A DNA stretch of 64,000 nucleotides, from positions 6,490,016 through 6,554,015 of the forward strand of contig WARS01000011.1 in the NCBI GenBank assembly GCA_008933995.1, written 5' to 3'. The notes beneath the pieces were generated by a model. It was not told the DNA's origin and searched no databases. It saw nothing but the letters and a program-made list of their open reading frames with translations. Origin of the DNA: Datnioides undecimradiatus. Its lineage: Eukaryota > Chordata > Actinopteri > Lobotiformes > Datnioididae. Within the stretch, counting starts at the first letter, position 1. Each line of letters begins with the position of its first letter. This document shows positions 31,763 through 62,394 of this stretch, piece after piece. A program made the position numbers and the translations under genes.

Positions 31763-34700
31763 CATTTTTGAAACTGATTTTTAACTGCTCCTGCAGTCCA
31801 GCACACCCTTGGGTTTCTTACTAGTACCACTGTGATGTCAATTTCATTTTAAATTTGAAAATATCTTCCAAACATTGCTCCTCAGAAGACACTGGACGAT
31901 AGTTAATATGTTTGTCTGCATACTGTTTTCTCTTTTTTAAGCTCTGGAATTAAATAAAGATGATAAAGACGAGATGGGTCTGTTCACCCTATTGAGAGTA
32001 TCTGTGTGAAGGTGACCCCCCCCCATCTTTGACGAGCATTAAAAACAACTTAGTGTGCATTTCTTCTCTAACAGCAAACGCACAAAGCAGAGAGTCAGTG
32101 AGGAAGGCAACGAGCTAAATCCATATAAGCTCTATTGAAATTCCCCCTCTGAGTGCGCAGACTGCCTCGTGTTATTGTATTTTTGCCTTCTGTTGTTGGC
32201 ACTCTGCTTTAGGATGCTCATTACTTTCTGTCTATAATGATGATATAAAGTAATATCCTTTTCTTTCATCCTCCTCCCCCACCCAGTGTGCACAAACACA
32301 GTCACAAATATATTTACACACTGTCTGAGGGAGCCTCTGTGGATGCCTCTCTAGTGTACATGATCACACCAATACAAGTATTTTATTTTCAACATTAATA
32401 TTCTGGCAGAAAGTGAAATTGTTGCAGCTTTCAGAGAAAAACAGCAGATAAAGTGTGTGTCTTTTCAGAGCTATTTCCCCTATCATATGCCTCAATGACA
32501 CCCAGACCAAAGGACTTCATTACGCTCATGTAAGCACATCTCCTCCCAACACTGAGTGTCCACGTGTTATTGTCCATACAGACGGTGAGAGCTGCTGTAC
32601 TGTATCCCTGACAGGAGAAAAACTCATTGAGTTCATTGAGTTCCTTGAAGTGACTCCAAATTTAGATGCTCCAGCTCAAAGCCTTGAGAGCTGATGTCTT
32701 TTCTTTTTGTTTTTCTATCAATCCTCTACTCACAAAGGAAGGTCCAAAATAGTGAAACAGTCTGATCCAGATATAGATTAGATGAGACACAAGTGTTGTG
32801 TCCTGTACACACAAAGATACTACGTATGTCACAAAAAGAAAGATTTTCATCCTATTTGAAGGCTGCATGATCTGCTTTTATGAATTCAGTAATTTTACTT
32901 GAGCTGGTGTTAGAATATAAACCTGCAGACTCTCAATCCTCTATAGCACATCCTTAAGCCTAAACTACATTGGAGTCCAGAGTACAGGTCTCTTCAAGCT
33001 GCAGTTCTGACATCCACCAGCAGGGCTACAAATACAGAATACCAGGAATTCATTACCCCTCTGGGTATACAATCTCTTAATCCAGCCAGTTTTCTCTGTT
33101 ATACCAGTACTCGTTCTCCACTGGTGCTGGTAAGTCTTTAATAACCGAGCCTGCATCATCCTCTGCTTAGAATTAGTGTCAAAAACATCTGCTGTGACCA
33201 GAATGTACAGTATGACCTAAATGCACTGAAGTAAGTAAAGTGACAGTCAAAGTGAATCTGCTGCTCTTCATAGATTATTTAATGGTTGCAAATGCACAGA
33301 AGGGGGGGTGAGAGGGGATGTGTACAGTAATGTTTTGTAGGAGTACAAAAGCACATGCACGCCCTTTCAACTGACACACCCTGCTGAGAGTGGCAGTAAG
33401 AGGGACTGTCATGCTCAGTAGATTTGTAAGGAGCAGCTCTTGACATATGTGTTAAATATTGAATGAAACTTTACTTCACTCGCTTCTGAAAGCCATGCAG
33501 CCATGAAAAAGTAATGGCAACAAAAGGATTTGTCATTTTCTGTTGGACTTGGATTTATGTCATCATAGCAATTATGTAAAGGTGACCAACTTAAATGGGG
33601 TGAATTTAAAACCAGAAGTGCATAACCTGGATGTTAAAACTGTTAAAAAGTCACTCAGTGCACCATATTTTACTCACTGACTACTTATAAGGTAAACCTG
33701 TAAAATGTTGAAGCGAAATGATGAATTGAAGGGCTCCTCTTACATTTATAACAGACCAGTGATCCGTGACCACAGAGGAGTAAAGGTGACTTAGGCATTA
33801 GCTTGTTGTGCGTGTAAGCACTGATATTTTAGATGTAAACAAAACTGATATTTCTGATAGTGCTACATGTGCTGCTGTATGACACAGTATAATATACAAA
33901 GAGGTGTATTCGGGGCCAGATTAACCCACCAGAGAGCCCTAGGGCTAAAATGTTCTCTGCCCCCCTGCTGAACCCGATCCTTCTCCACTCTGTATGTAGC
34001 TGTAAGTAAACCTTGACGCATCACATTACAGAAAAATCTGCATTTCATTAGTTTAGTGCCCATACAGGAAGGTGTGTTCCCTATATGTAGTGAACCATAA
34101 ATAAAATGGATGAGTTTGTTTAGAGAAGTGGGAACATTTGGCATTTATATTGTTCATAATCCCATTTTTTCTTTAACCAAACGTGTTGTCTTAGCAATGT
34201 GTAAATAGTTTATTTGCAATAACTATAATTGTTCCCTAACCATAAACATATCATGCACCAAGTGTTGATATTGTTGAAAGTAAGAATTGAAAACAAATGT
34301 TGGCTTTGGACATTACAGGATTGCGGGATTGTCCAATAGGAATGTAGTTTTTGTTAACAAGGTTAGTCTGAGAATGTATGTATTGATCATGTATTAAGCA
34401 CAAATCAGTTTGGTAATATGGTAACTCAGTGCAATCAAAAGACTTAAATAATAAAAGTCTCAGAAGACTGGTCTTTAAGTTTCTGTAGTAGTCCAGGTCT
34501 TCATTTATTTTTTTGGTTTATAATGAGCCTATGGTCCATACAGTATAAACAAACAAACTTGAGATTAATTAACAGTGATTACCATAAATGAATGCGGTGA
34601 ACCCGAGCCCGTGGGAAACCTGGGGGTCTAAGGCCCTGTGGCAGTTAATCGAGTTTTGGGTCAATAAAAATCTCCATTGCATGTTGCATATTATCAGAAA

Positions 34701-34930
34701 AGCACAGCTCCTTAAAATCTTTTTACCTCTTTCAAACACTTTTTAAGTTTGATAGAATCCTGCATGATATACGACTTAAAAAAAAATAAGTAAAAAAATA
34801 AATAAAATTAAATAAAAAAAAGAAAAAGCTTTAAAAAATTCAAAGCAATTTTATTCCCAAAATCTACAAAAACTGGTTGTTGATAAATCATATTGTATAT
34901 AAATGTAGTGTAAACTGATGTTCCTCCTCC
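30926..34930. other. Intergenic DNA upstream of magi2, no gene seen
   Basis: Contains a long GT microsatellite (31712-31761) and an A-rich low-complexity patch (34775-34840). The stretch 33900-34650 has ends reminiscent of a decayed repeat (GGGGCCAGATTAAC near 33913, GGCCCTGTGGCAG near 34632) but is not identifiable. Confidence 0.4.
31712..31761. repeat. (GT)n microsatellite
   Basis: Uninterrupted dinucleotide repeat of about 50 bp. Confidence 0.95.
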
Positions 34931-35335
34931 ATGTCATCGCTTGAGTGTGATCACACTGAGCCTGAGGAAGCGCCCCTGGCAGTGTAGTGGGAGTGAAGCG
35001 CCTCCTGTGTTATTTCCCCTCCTCTCCATCCTTTTACGCCGAACCAGAACCATTCTTCTCTCCCCTCCTTCAGGCTTCACATCCGGGTCATCCGCCAGTA
35101 TCTGTCTCTTGCGTCTGTGTCTCTGACAGAGTAATAATTATTTCATCCGTCGCCGTGCTGTACTGCAGCCTTCTGCCCGACTGCGCGGCTCGCCGAGCGG
35201 ACACTGCGCGTGGCGTGCACCGGTGATGATGGAGCCGCGGACGCTGTGAAGCTGAAGCCGGTCGCACAAAGGCAGTGATGAGACGGTAGGAGGCTTTTCT
35301 ATGGGCCAGCCCGCGGTGATTAACTCGCCCTAACG
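34931..35335 (+). promoter_or_regulatory. magi2: magi2 promoter and 5' leader with three upstream ORFs
   Basis: GC- and CpG-rich segment directly upstream of the magi2 start. If the leader is unspliced it contains three short upstream ORFs: 35226-35249 (MMEPRTL), 35278-35289 (MRR) and 35301-35333 (MGQPAVINSP). The last ends two nt before the main ATG. The main start at 35336 has A at -3. Several in-frame and out-of-frame upstream AUGs suggest restrained translation. Confidence 0.5.
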
Positions 35336-54240
<18,905 letters not shown>

Positions 54241-57179
54241 TAGTTTTTCTTCCTTGCCCACGGGACGTTGCCCTCGTATTTCTTCATCGCACACATGCTC
54301 TTTCTCTCTGTCTCACACCGTCTATCGCTCCTTCTTTTCCCTCAATCGTCCGGCTGCTGAGCTCTCAGCCTGAGGTTTCCACGGCAACCACCCTCTTGTC
54401 TCGAGGCTTGCGTTGCCTTGACGCCCTACCCCCTTCAGCACATGCTAGACGTGCACAATGCACACAGATATACAAAGATAATAACACGTCACTTTCTTGG
54501 ATGCATGAGGAAGATGTTTCTTTCATCTGAATGTGAGAAATTTTACAGCCTGGACACACAGTTCTTCACAAGGAAGCTCTGCGCCCCTGGGTTTCATGTG
54601 GACATGCGTGTCTGTGCTTACAGTGTGTTAGCAGCGCGTGTGCCTGTTGCCTGTTGGGAGACGATGTCATTGCCATGATTGACATTGAGGGGTGCCATCC
54701 CCAGCAGCTCCGCCTGCTGTCAATACACCGAGCAGCTCATGAATCAGCTTCTCTGGAGACTTGATGCTGCTCTGATGCGTGACTCTGCAGACTACATGTT
54801 TGCAGACTACTACACCTTTAATGCAGCATGTGGATCAGTGATCTGATACTTGTTGAAGGGCTTTGTACTCATCTGATGTATTTCAGTATCTGCTCTTAAT
54901 AGCCTCAGTCATGCTGTCTGTGTGTTTTGCAAGAAAAGGTGGTTGGGTTGACTCAACTGGCCTTTTGGCTGTTTGTGAACACAGATTCTGGTACAAAACC
55001 ATGAGAAAGCAAATCTAGGATTTGACGTCAGTAATAGTTGTTTTTGCGTTGGTCGAGCGCTTCTACTTTACTAGATGTCCTCTGCCGGTGTGTTGAGCCG
55101 CTGACACAGAAGTGATTGTTTAATACGCTCCCACAGCTGCACAGTTCCTGAACCCCTCTCTCCCTCTTTTTCCTCTCTTCCCTCTCTCCTGTCGTCTTCA
55201 TCTCTCTGCTTTCACTCTTTGCTCTCTCTTCCCACTGCCTCTCCCTCCTTTTCTGCCTCTTTGATTTCTTTTGGTCACCACCTCACTCTATCACATTTTC
55301 TCTCCCTTTCAATTTTAACTCCAGACAGCCCACTCTCCTTCTCCTTCCCTCTCCTTTTTTCCACCTTTCTCAGCCTGTTGGCTGTGTAATAGTGCAGTGA
55401 AGGCGGACTGACAGGGTGATGACTGAGGTGATGGGGACTGGCTGAAGTTCAACACTGCAGGTCCTCATACACTACAGCCCTGTTGAGACCAAAGCATGGC
55501 ACTGGCCCCTTTTTGTAGCACAAACCATAGTTTTGTCACTACGTTTCAATTATAGCTGCCTTCGAGCCCTTTATGAGAATGGAAAGACAGTTATTCTGTG
55601 TGATGTGTGAGTGGTAATGCCATCCCCATAATTAACTGCCTATCACTTAACAAAGCTGATACAGTGTAATGAAGATTATAGAAATTCCAGCTCATAGACC
55701 TCCTGCACTGCTGCTTTGAATCCTACACTGATTTTAAATGACATTTAAATACATGTGACGTCAAAGGAATTGCCCAAATTTGTCTTAATGCCATGGGCCT
55801 GATTTAATTCACTAGTGGTCGGGTCATCTTTGGTTTTGGCAGCTCATTTTTTTCTGGATGTTTTATATACATCCACGGCGAGACTTCTTCGCGGTTTGAG
55901 CCGCACTGGAGCATGGGTTGCTCAGAGTGACACAGCATCAGACAGCTAAAAAACCAGGGGTGATGGTCCTGGGTGCTGCGCTGCTCGTGCCCAGCAGGCT
56001 GTTTGTTGTTGTGGTTTGGAGCGTTATAAAATCAGTGTTTTTCTCCCGTGTCTGCAGCGCTCTGACCATGCTGTCAGTGCGAGTCTGTCAGCTTGACAAG
56101 CAGACGCCACTCTGCATCACAACATGCTGTCACACTGAAGGAAGTGGGAGGAGGTGTGTCTGTGTGTCTGTGAGTGTGTGTGTTCATAGAAGCTAGAAGG
56201 CTCACATGTTGACATCAACTCCTGCATCCTGTTACATCACTTGGCTCAGGGATTGTTCACCCCCCCCCCCAAAATAATGAATTAAATGTGATAATTTTCA
56301 CATAATACAATAAAATAATACAACTTTTTTCACATGTTGTATTATTGCCTCCAGGCTGCCTGTATTTGTGTTTGTATGTTTCCTTTTCACATGCATTACC
56401 AAAGTGCATGGGCATATACATATTTTCAATAGGAAAGGGACCACCACTAATTGCAGTCTGATATGAAAATGACAGAGATAAACCAGATTGCATCAGAGTG
56501 AATCAATAGCTTCAAACTGTGTGAGAAAGAGAGAAAAGTAACAGGGCAGAAAAAGAGAATTTGGGATGTGAGGGAAATAAAACTTAGGATAAGCATTGCA
56601 GTTTACAGGTTGAAATATTTGATGAGATTGTCGCTGTTTGTCTAAATTTGCCATCACCGTTTCACTTTATTCACAGGGATCACTTGACCACTTCAGAAAA
56701 TTGGTATGAGCTTCTGCTAGAGCACCTGCTGTTGAGGAATTTAGAAGAGTTAGAGTTAGATGGTTCTGCTCTCTGCATCTGAACAGTGTGAGTGCCTCTT
56801 TCAAATGAGTGGAGCTGAGAGTGTAAGATAGTGAAATGAGGCTAAAGGAGGGAGAAGATCTGGAAAATGTATAGGGAGCAGCAGAGAGGTGAGGGTACAG
56901 TAAACGAGGAAAGAGAGAGACACAGGGACGATGATGGATGTGGACATAAGAAGCTAAGAAAGAAGATGGCAAAGGGGGAGAGGACAGGAGGAGAGGACGA
57001 GATCAGGGGAGTGATGGGGTGGGAAGAAGAGAGTGGACAGAGGATGGAAATTGAGAGGGCGAAAGTCAATGTGAGAGGACGGGAAGAGGATGGAGGGATG
57101 AGCAGAGCAGAGGCATAGGGAGTAGAAGGGCAGACGTGCACTGAATTGGGGTAGAGGGAGATATGAGGGCGCCTCGTAA

Positions 57180-57460
57180 GTTATTCCCCAGAGAACCATC
57201 TCCTCCCCTCCACTCTACTCAGAGGCATCAGTAAAAGGCTCTATAAATAGCTTCAACAGTGAGCGGCACGTTTCTCTACTCAGATAGCCTATAAATACAT
57301 GCAGCTTCTGTCACATCACATCCTCTGCTCTGGACTCACGCTGCCCCACAGCTTCACAGCCTCCGAGAGGGAATCCTCCTCTGGAGACTGCAGAGGATCA
57401 GATGAAGATGTCGTTGAGAAACATGACCAAGACGCTTAGGATGGCAATGGACGCTGCTGA
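57180..57460 (+). promoter_or_regulatory. Candidate intronic regulatory region with paired MEF2/TATA-like motifs
   Basis: CTATAAATAG at 57241-57250 is a perfect MEF2-type site and CTATAAATAC at 57289-57298 is a near copy, 48 bp apart. Both could also act as TATA boxes. GC-richer, leader-like sequence follows. Confidence 0.25.
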
Positions 57461-59280
57461 TAATGACACCATTATGAGGCGTGGAAATTTGTGGAAAAAA
57501 CAACATTTAACCCTGATGTATGCGGATAATTTTAATGCACAGTCCTGTTCATGCAAAATTTATACAGTTTATTAATGCGAATACAGGATACTAGTTTTCT
57601 CTTGCATAAGGCTTCATAAAGCTCTGTGCGATGTCAAACAGTTTGACAAAATGGCTCGTTTCATGCCCCGAATGATAACAAAACTAGTATTTTTTGCAGT
57701 CATTGGGCAAATTAACCGTTCAGCATGTTGCAAGGAGCCGTGAAGAAACCTACACTTCTGCACCTCCTGTTGGCTCTGTTTACAGGCTGTAGAAACCTGT
57801 GACTTTGAAAGCAAATTGCATGTCATTTCAAAAAGTTAATTTCCCTCATTTGCCTACAACAGTTTATCATACAAAACATGTGTGAGCTAGACCCAGCCGA
57901 TAAACCTTATATGTGTGTTGTGCACTAGCCTCTCATCTGTCTGTTAGACAGCATTGCAGCTGCATCAGAAACCAGGGGCGACATTCCCTGGGGTTGCAAG
58001 TACTGGATGGTGTCTTTGAGAAGATGAGTTGTGGCCAGAGAGACCAGGGTCTTGGCGAGGCACACACCCTAGAGGGTTAGCCCTATGAGGCACAAGGTTT
58101 CATAGCGCAAACCAACTCCTTCTGCTACTTTTTGAACTTGTGTGTTTGGTGACAGGGACTGAGGAGAGTGATACAAGGCGGCAGAGAGAGCGAGGTGGAA
58201 GTCTTTACAATGGTTTGCACAGATATACTTACATACATATACTTACATATAGTAACGTCAAATTAGCTGTTTTGCTTTATAAATATCCTTTCAATGTCTT
58301 CACTTTGTCTGAGCATTTTTAAACACGAACATTAGCAAATTAGTCTTTAGAAATACACACACTGCACTGATGCTGGTGTTTATTAATTGAATATTATTAT
58401 AACCTTTACTCAGTGAATGTATTTGTATTGTGGGTTTTTTAAATCACAAATGGGTCAGTCTTAAGAGTCCTGTTGTTCCATTGTGTGAGGAGTTTTGAAA
58501 GTATGAACTGTGATTTGAAAATTGCTTGCTAGTAATAAAAAAATAGCCATAACTTGTTTTAAACAATTTATTTTCTGTCTTTTATAGATGTAATCTTCAG
58601 AGTAAATTGTTTTGAAGAGTAGTCAGTTCTTCAGAAAGAAAAGAACACCTGAACACCAAGTACACCTGGTCAATGTGCATCTGCCAGTAAATGCCTTATT
58701 TTGCACTTTTCCCTGCTTTCCTCACAGTCATTAGCACATTCACACTTGTGCAACCTTTGGCTTGGACAACATGGTTGCCAATGTGCTGTTCATGCAAAGT
58801 TAGACTTCATTCATTATGCTGTTGAAAATGTGTAATCAGATGGACACTTAGTACCAAAATCTTCACCTCCAAATGAACATTCAGTCCATTCATCCGTGTT
58901 GATTTTCTTTGCAAACAAAGTTGTCACTGCAGCGAGCTACCAAATTCTCCCACCTCCATCTGTGTCCGATTTTTTATTTGACCGGCTGAAGAAAAATACG
59001 TAATTTTTGCATCCAAAAATGTGTTCTGAAATTTAAGCAAGAATCCAAGGTCCAGTTTTTGGTGTTTTTGTGGTTGGAACATGTTCATATCACTTATCAA
59101 TTGGTTATATCCTGTTTTTAGATTGCTGATTGTATCAGCTGCTTGTATGGATGTGATTGTGAGTTTGTAATGTAACTGATGATGATGGGGGAGGAAGAGG
59201 AGTGATGATAGTTATTTGAAGGTATTTGTCATGACGATATTGATGAAGTTTAATGAGGTGATAAACCAAAAACTGATTGT

Positions 59281-59302
59281 GTGTGTGTGTGTGCGTGTGT
59301 GT
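59281..59302. repeat. GT microsatellite
   Basis: (GT)n with a GC interruption. Confidence 0.9.
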
Positions 59303-59499
59303 CTGTGTTTTTCTGTGTCAGATTGATTATATATTTGTGTGTGTGCACAAAAATACTTCAGGTTTACATATAAATGTACATGTGCACTAACATAAAATTT
59401 GTTGCACTGATTTTTCTGCTTGTGTGTTGATTTAATTGGCTTAGCTGATAAATAATGAAAGTGTTACATGCCATTCTCTGTTGAGGGCGTGTGTGTGCT

Positions 59500-59504
<5 letters not shown>

Positions 59505-59546
<42 letters not shown>

Positions 59547-59547
59547 G
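59505..59547. repeat. GT microsatellite
   Basis: About 36 bp of pure GT repeat plus interrupted ends. Confidence 0.95.
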
Positions 59548-60119
59548 TTTGAGTGAGAGAGAAAGAGAGAAATACATCATCCCCCAGGGACTCTCTCCTT
59601 AAAGGGGTGATTTGCCTGCTGGCTTGCTCTTGTTAAAGGGCTGACTGACATGCTTTGATGTGGTTCTGTGCTCCCCGCAGTTTGATTGGCACACTGGATT
59701 AATGTTGTTCCACAGATGAAAGAAACTGTGAGGGAATGATATGAATTTTATGAAGTGAAAATAGCAAATATTGTACGTGATTAATGAATTGGTTATGTTT
59801 GCAAAGTGCTTTCCGTGTTAAGCTCTGGACAGGTGTCATCTCATCTCTTTTTCCTCTCCTCAGTATGATCCTCTCATTCGGGCAGCTAATCACAGAATGA
59901 TGTTCTTCTGAAGCCTTTTATATTTGTGTTCCTGTCTCTAGTTTTACAGCTCCTCCTCCTCACCGTCCTCAGCCTGTGTCCCTGTCTGTGCCATTTCTAA
60001 GATCAGAGTAATGTGCAGTGATGAGCCAGGTGCTTGGTGTGCGGCTCGACCTGTGATGGTCAGTGAGCGCTGACACCTCAGAGAGCTCGATTGTTTACTC
60101 TGGTCAATCTTTCTCCACA

Positions 60120-60122
<3 letters not shown>

Positions 60123-60151
<29 letters not shown>
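60123..60151. repeat. CA microsatellite
   Basis: (CA)n run. Confidence 0.95.
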
Positions 60152-60154
<3 letters not shown>

Positions 60155-60794
60155 GCACACATTGCATACCAAATACTACACACCAGCTCCGTGTGTGTGC
60201 ATCATCATGACCCCCACTGTCGTCCTGCGTCAGTCAGCTCTGCAGACTAATAAAGGTGCTTTTCAGCCTATCAGGCCTGATTTCCATCACCACAGGACAC
60301 ACCTCAGTACAGGGGTAATTTCTCAATGTCACCCAGGGAGCGGCTCCGCCAGACGCTGATCCAGTGAGCAACACAGTTGTCTTTACAGCTGCTAGTGAAC
60401 CTGACAGACAGACTTTATGGTAGAAACTCCAGAGCTGATGCAGCCGTTTCTAACCTGAATTAACTGTGTGCTTACCATGTCTTATTTTAAGTTCTCTGGA
60501 TGTTGCCTAACTTCTTTCAGTTTTCAATCGTATTTGGTCTTAAAAATACATGTAAAAAACTACTCAGTTAATCTCTTAAAAACTGCTTGTTTTGTGTTGC
60601 CGAATGTTTAAAAACTCATATTTGAGAACCATTAAGTAAATGTTTGGCATTTTTGGTTGATGATGACCAAAATTATTATTATCAGTAGTTAACAGTTCAT
60701 TAATTTTCTGTCAACCAACTAAACATTTTAGTACTTGATTAAAGAACAAGTTGAACAAATAAGTTTAATGACTTTGAAGTGTCTTTTTAACAGA

Positions 60795-61170
60795 GGGTAA
60801 TGTGCTAGGCTATTTCTTGCAGAGAGAGTCATTTCCTGGAGTCCTTGTTGGTTGCCTAGCTACTAGCTAAGAAATAATCTTGCACAAACCCATGTAACAC
60901 CACAACATACCCCTTTTTTATTTTCTTTACTGGTGGATGTATGGATTAAACAAACAAGATGCATATCAGTTGGTAGGTTTTTAAGGGGCTGGCAGCAGAT
61001 TCTTTTCCTTTGGACAGAGCCAAACAAGCTGTCTTTCTGTTTCCTGTGTTATGCCGAACTAACCAAATGCTGAATATCCATTTCATATTCAGTATGGACA
61101 TGAGGGTGGTATCAATTTCTCAACTGTCAGCAAAAAAGCAAACAAGAGCATTTCCCCCAAACTATTACTT
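60795..61170. repeat. Foldback dispersed repeat, near full-length copy
   Basis: Internal part: TGTGCTAGGCTATTTCTTGC, then CATTTCCTGGAGTCCTTGTT and GGTTGCCTAGCTACTAGCTA. Right arm: GGACAGAGCCAAACAAGCTG, TTTCTGTTTCCTGTGTTATG, then GAGGGTGGTATCAATTTCTC and CATTTCCCCCAAACTATTAC. This is the same family as at 13.05 and 30.75 kb. Confidence 0.6.
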
Positions 61171-61970
61171 TAAAGAGCAAATATGAATTAAAAAAATATA
61201 AATATATGATGGAATAATTAAGTTTTCCGTTTTGTATACTGACTGATATATGGGCTTAAATGAGCTGGCTTTATTAGTAACTGATAGCAGATGTTGTCTG
61301 TGTTGGGCCTTCATCACAGCTCAATTAGCCCTTAAGGCTGAAGATTATGAGAACACTGACAGCAGTGTGTAAAACAACAATCTGCCTTTGACTCTTAAGC
61401 TTGGTGTGTCTGTAACTGAGTGAGCAGCCTAATTTCACGACCGTCCCACACACTTTGTCACTGCTGAATGGGACTGGACTGAATCTGTGGCGGCAGAGCA
61501 TCCTACTATACTCTGGCTATAGGAGGGATTTACACTGTAGAAGTGACATGCAAGTCCATGCAGTCCTGCAGCCCCCATTGGAGTCAAATCTGTCTGCTTA
61601 AACACCACCTGAATAACTCTGAGAAAACCATGTGTGACTCTCAGTGGCCAAGCTGTGACTATAATTGATTGATGAAGTGCAAGGAAGCGAGGAGCACGGA
61701 CCTGCAGCTCTGCAGAGCAGCAGGGCTCTAGCTGAGGACCTCTGAGACTGTGACATGTAAAACGGCTGTGTATGCAAAACGGCAGAGTGTCATTTCTGAC
61801 ATAAATATTATTTTAGTTGAGCTAATGTAGATGTTGCAGCTTGTTACCATGGTGAGGCTGTGTTGCCAGGCACTGATGTGTTGTCGTGGTAGCAGACGCT
61901 GCTGGCAGAGTGTTGCCATGTTGCGTCGCTGTATCTGTAGCCTGGTCTTTGTAGTGTAAATAAGGATGGC

Positions 61971-61972
<2 letters not shown>

Positions 61973-62035
<63 letters not shown>
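61973..62035. repeat. (TG)31 microsatellite
   Basis: Uninterrupted TG repeat of about 63 bp. Open frames through it are artefacts. Confidence 0.97.
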
Positions 62036-62038
<3 letters not shown>

Positions 62039-62370
62039 CGTGCTTAATCATACTTCTCTTATAGACCTGCTGTCACACCTCACATCTGCCAACCAGGGAG
62101 AAAGTGGTAGGGTGAACAGTGAGAGTGAATGGGTTGTGAGACCAAAGTGCGAGACAGAGCTTGAAGGAGAGACAAAAGAACAGAGCAGGATAATGAGAGG
62201 AAGAGACAGTGGGCTAGAAAAGACAGAGAGGAATATGGGGTACAGAGAGCACCAACAGAGCAACAAATGGATGGAAGAGCAATGAGGTAAATTGGAAATG
62301 AGAGGAATGAAAGAGAAAGAAAGGATAATGGAAGTGGGCAATTTGAAAAGAGAAGACAGTTTGATAGACT

Positions 62371-62394
62371 GACAGATAGAGAGATAGATAGATG
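62371..62394. repeat. GATA-type short tandem repeat
   Basis: Imperfect GATA/GACA units at the end of a 300-bp purine-rich block. Confidence 0.8.

Noticed and set aside
33900..34650. Possible decayed repeat with GGGGCCAGATTAAC and GGCCCTGTGGCAG ends
   Set aside because: The ends do not form a convincing inverted repeat or target duplication, and I cannot name a family.
56842..57199. Ser/Pro/Leu-rich minus-strand and Arg/Glu/Gly-rich plus-strand frames
   Set aside because: Both arise from a purine-rich intronic block. There is no homology and no splice signals consistent with exons.
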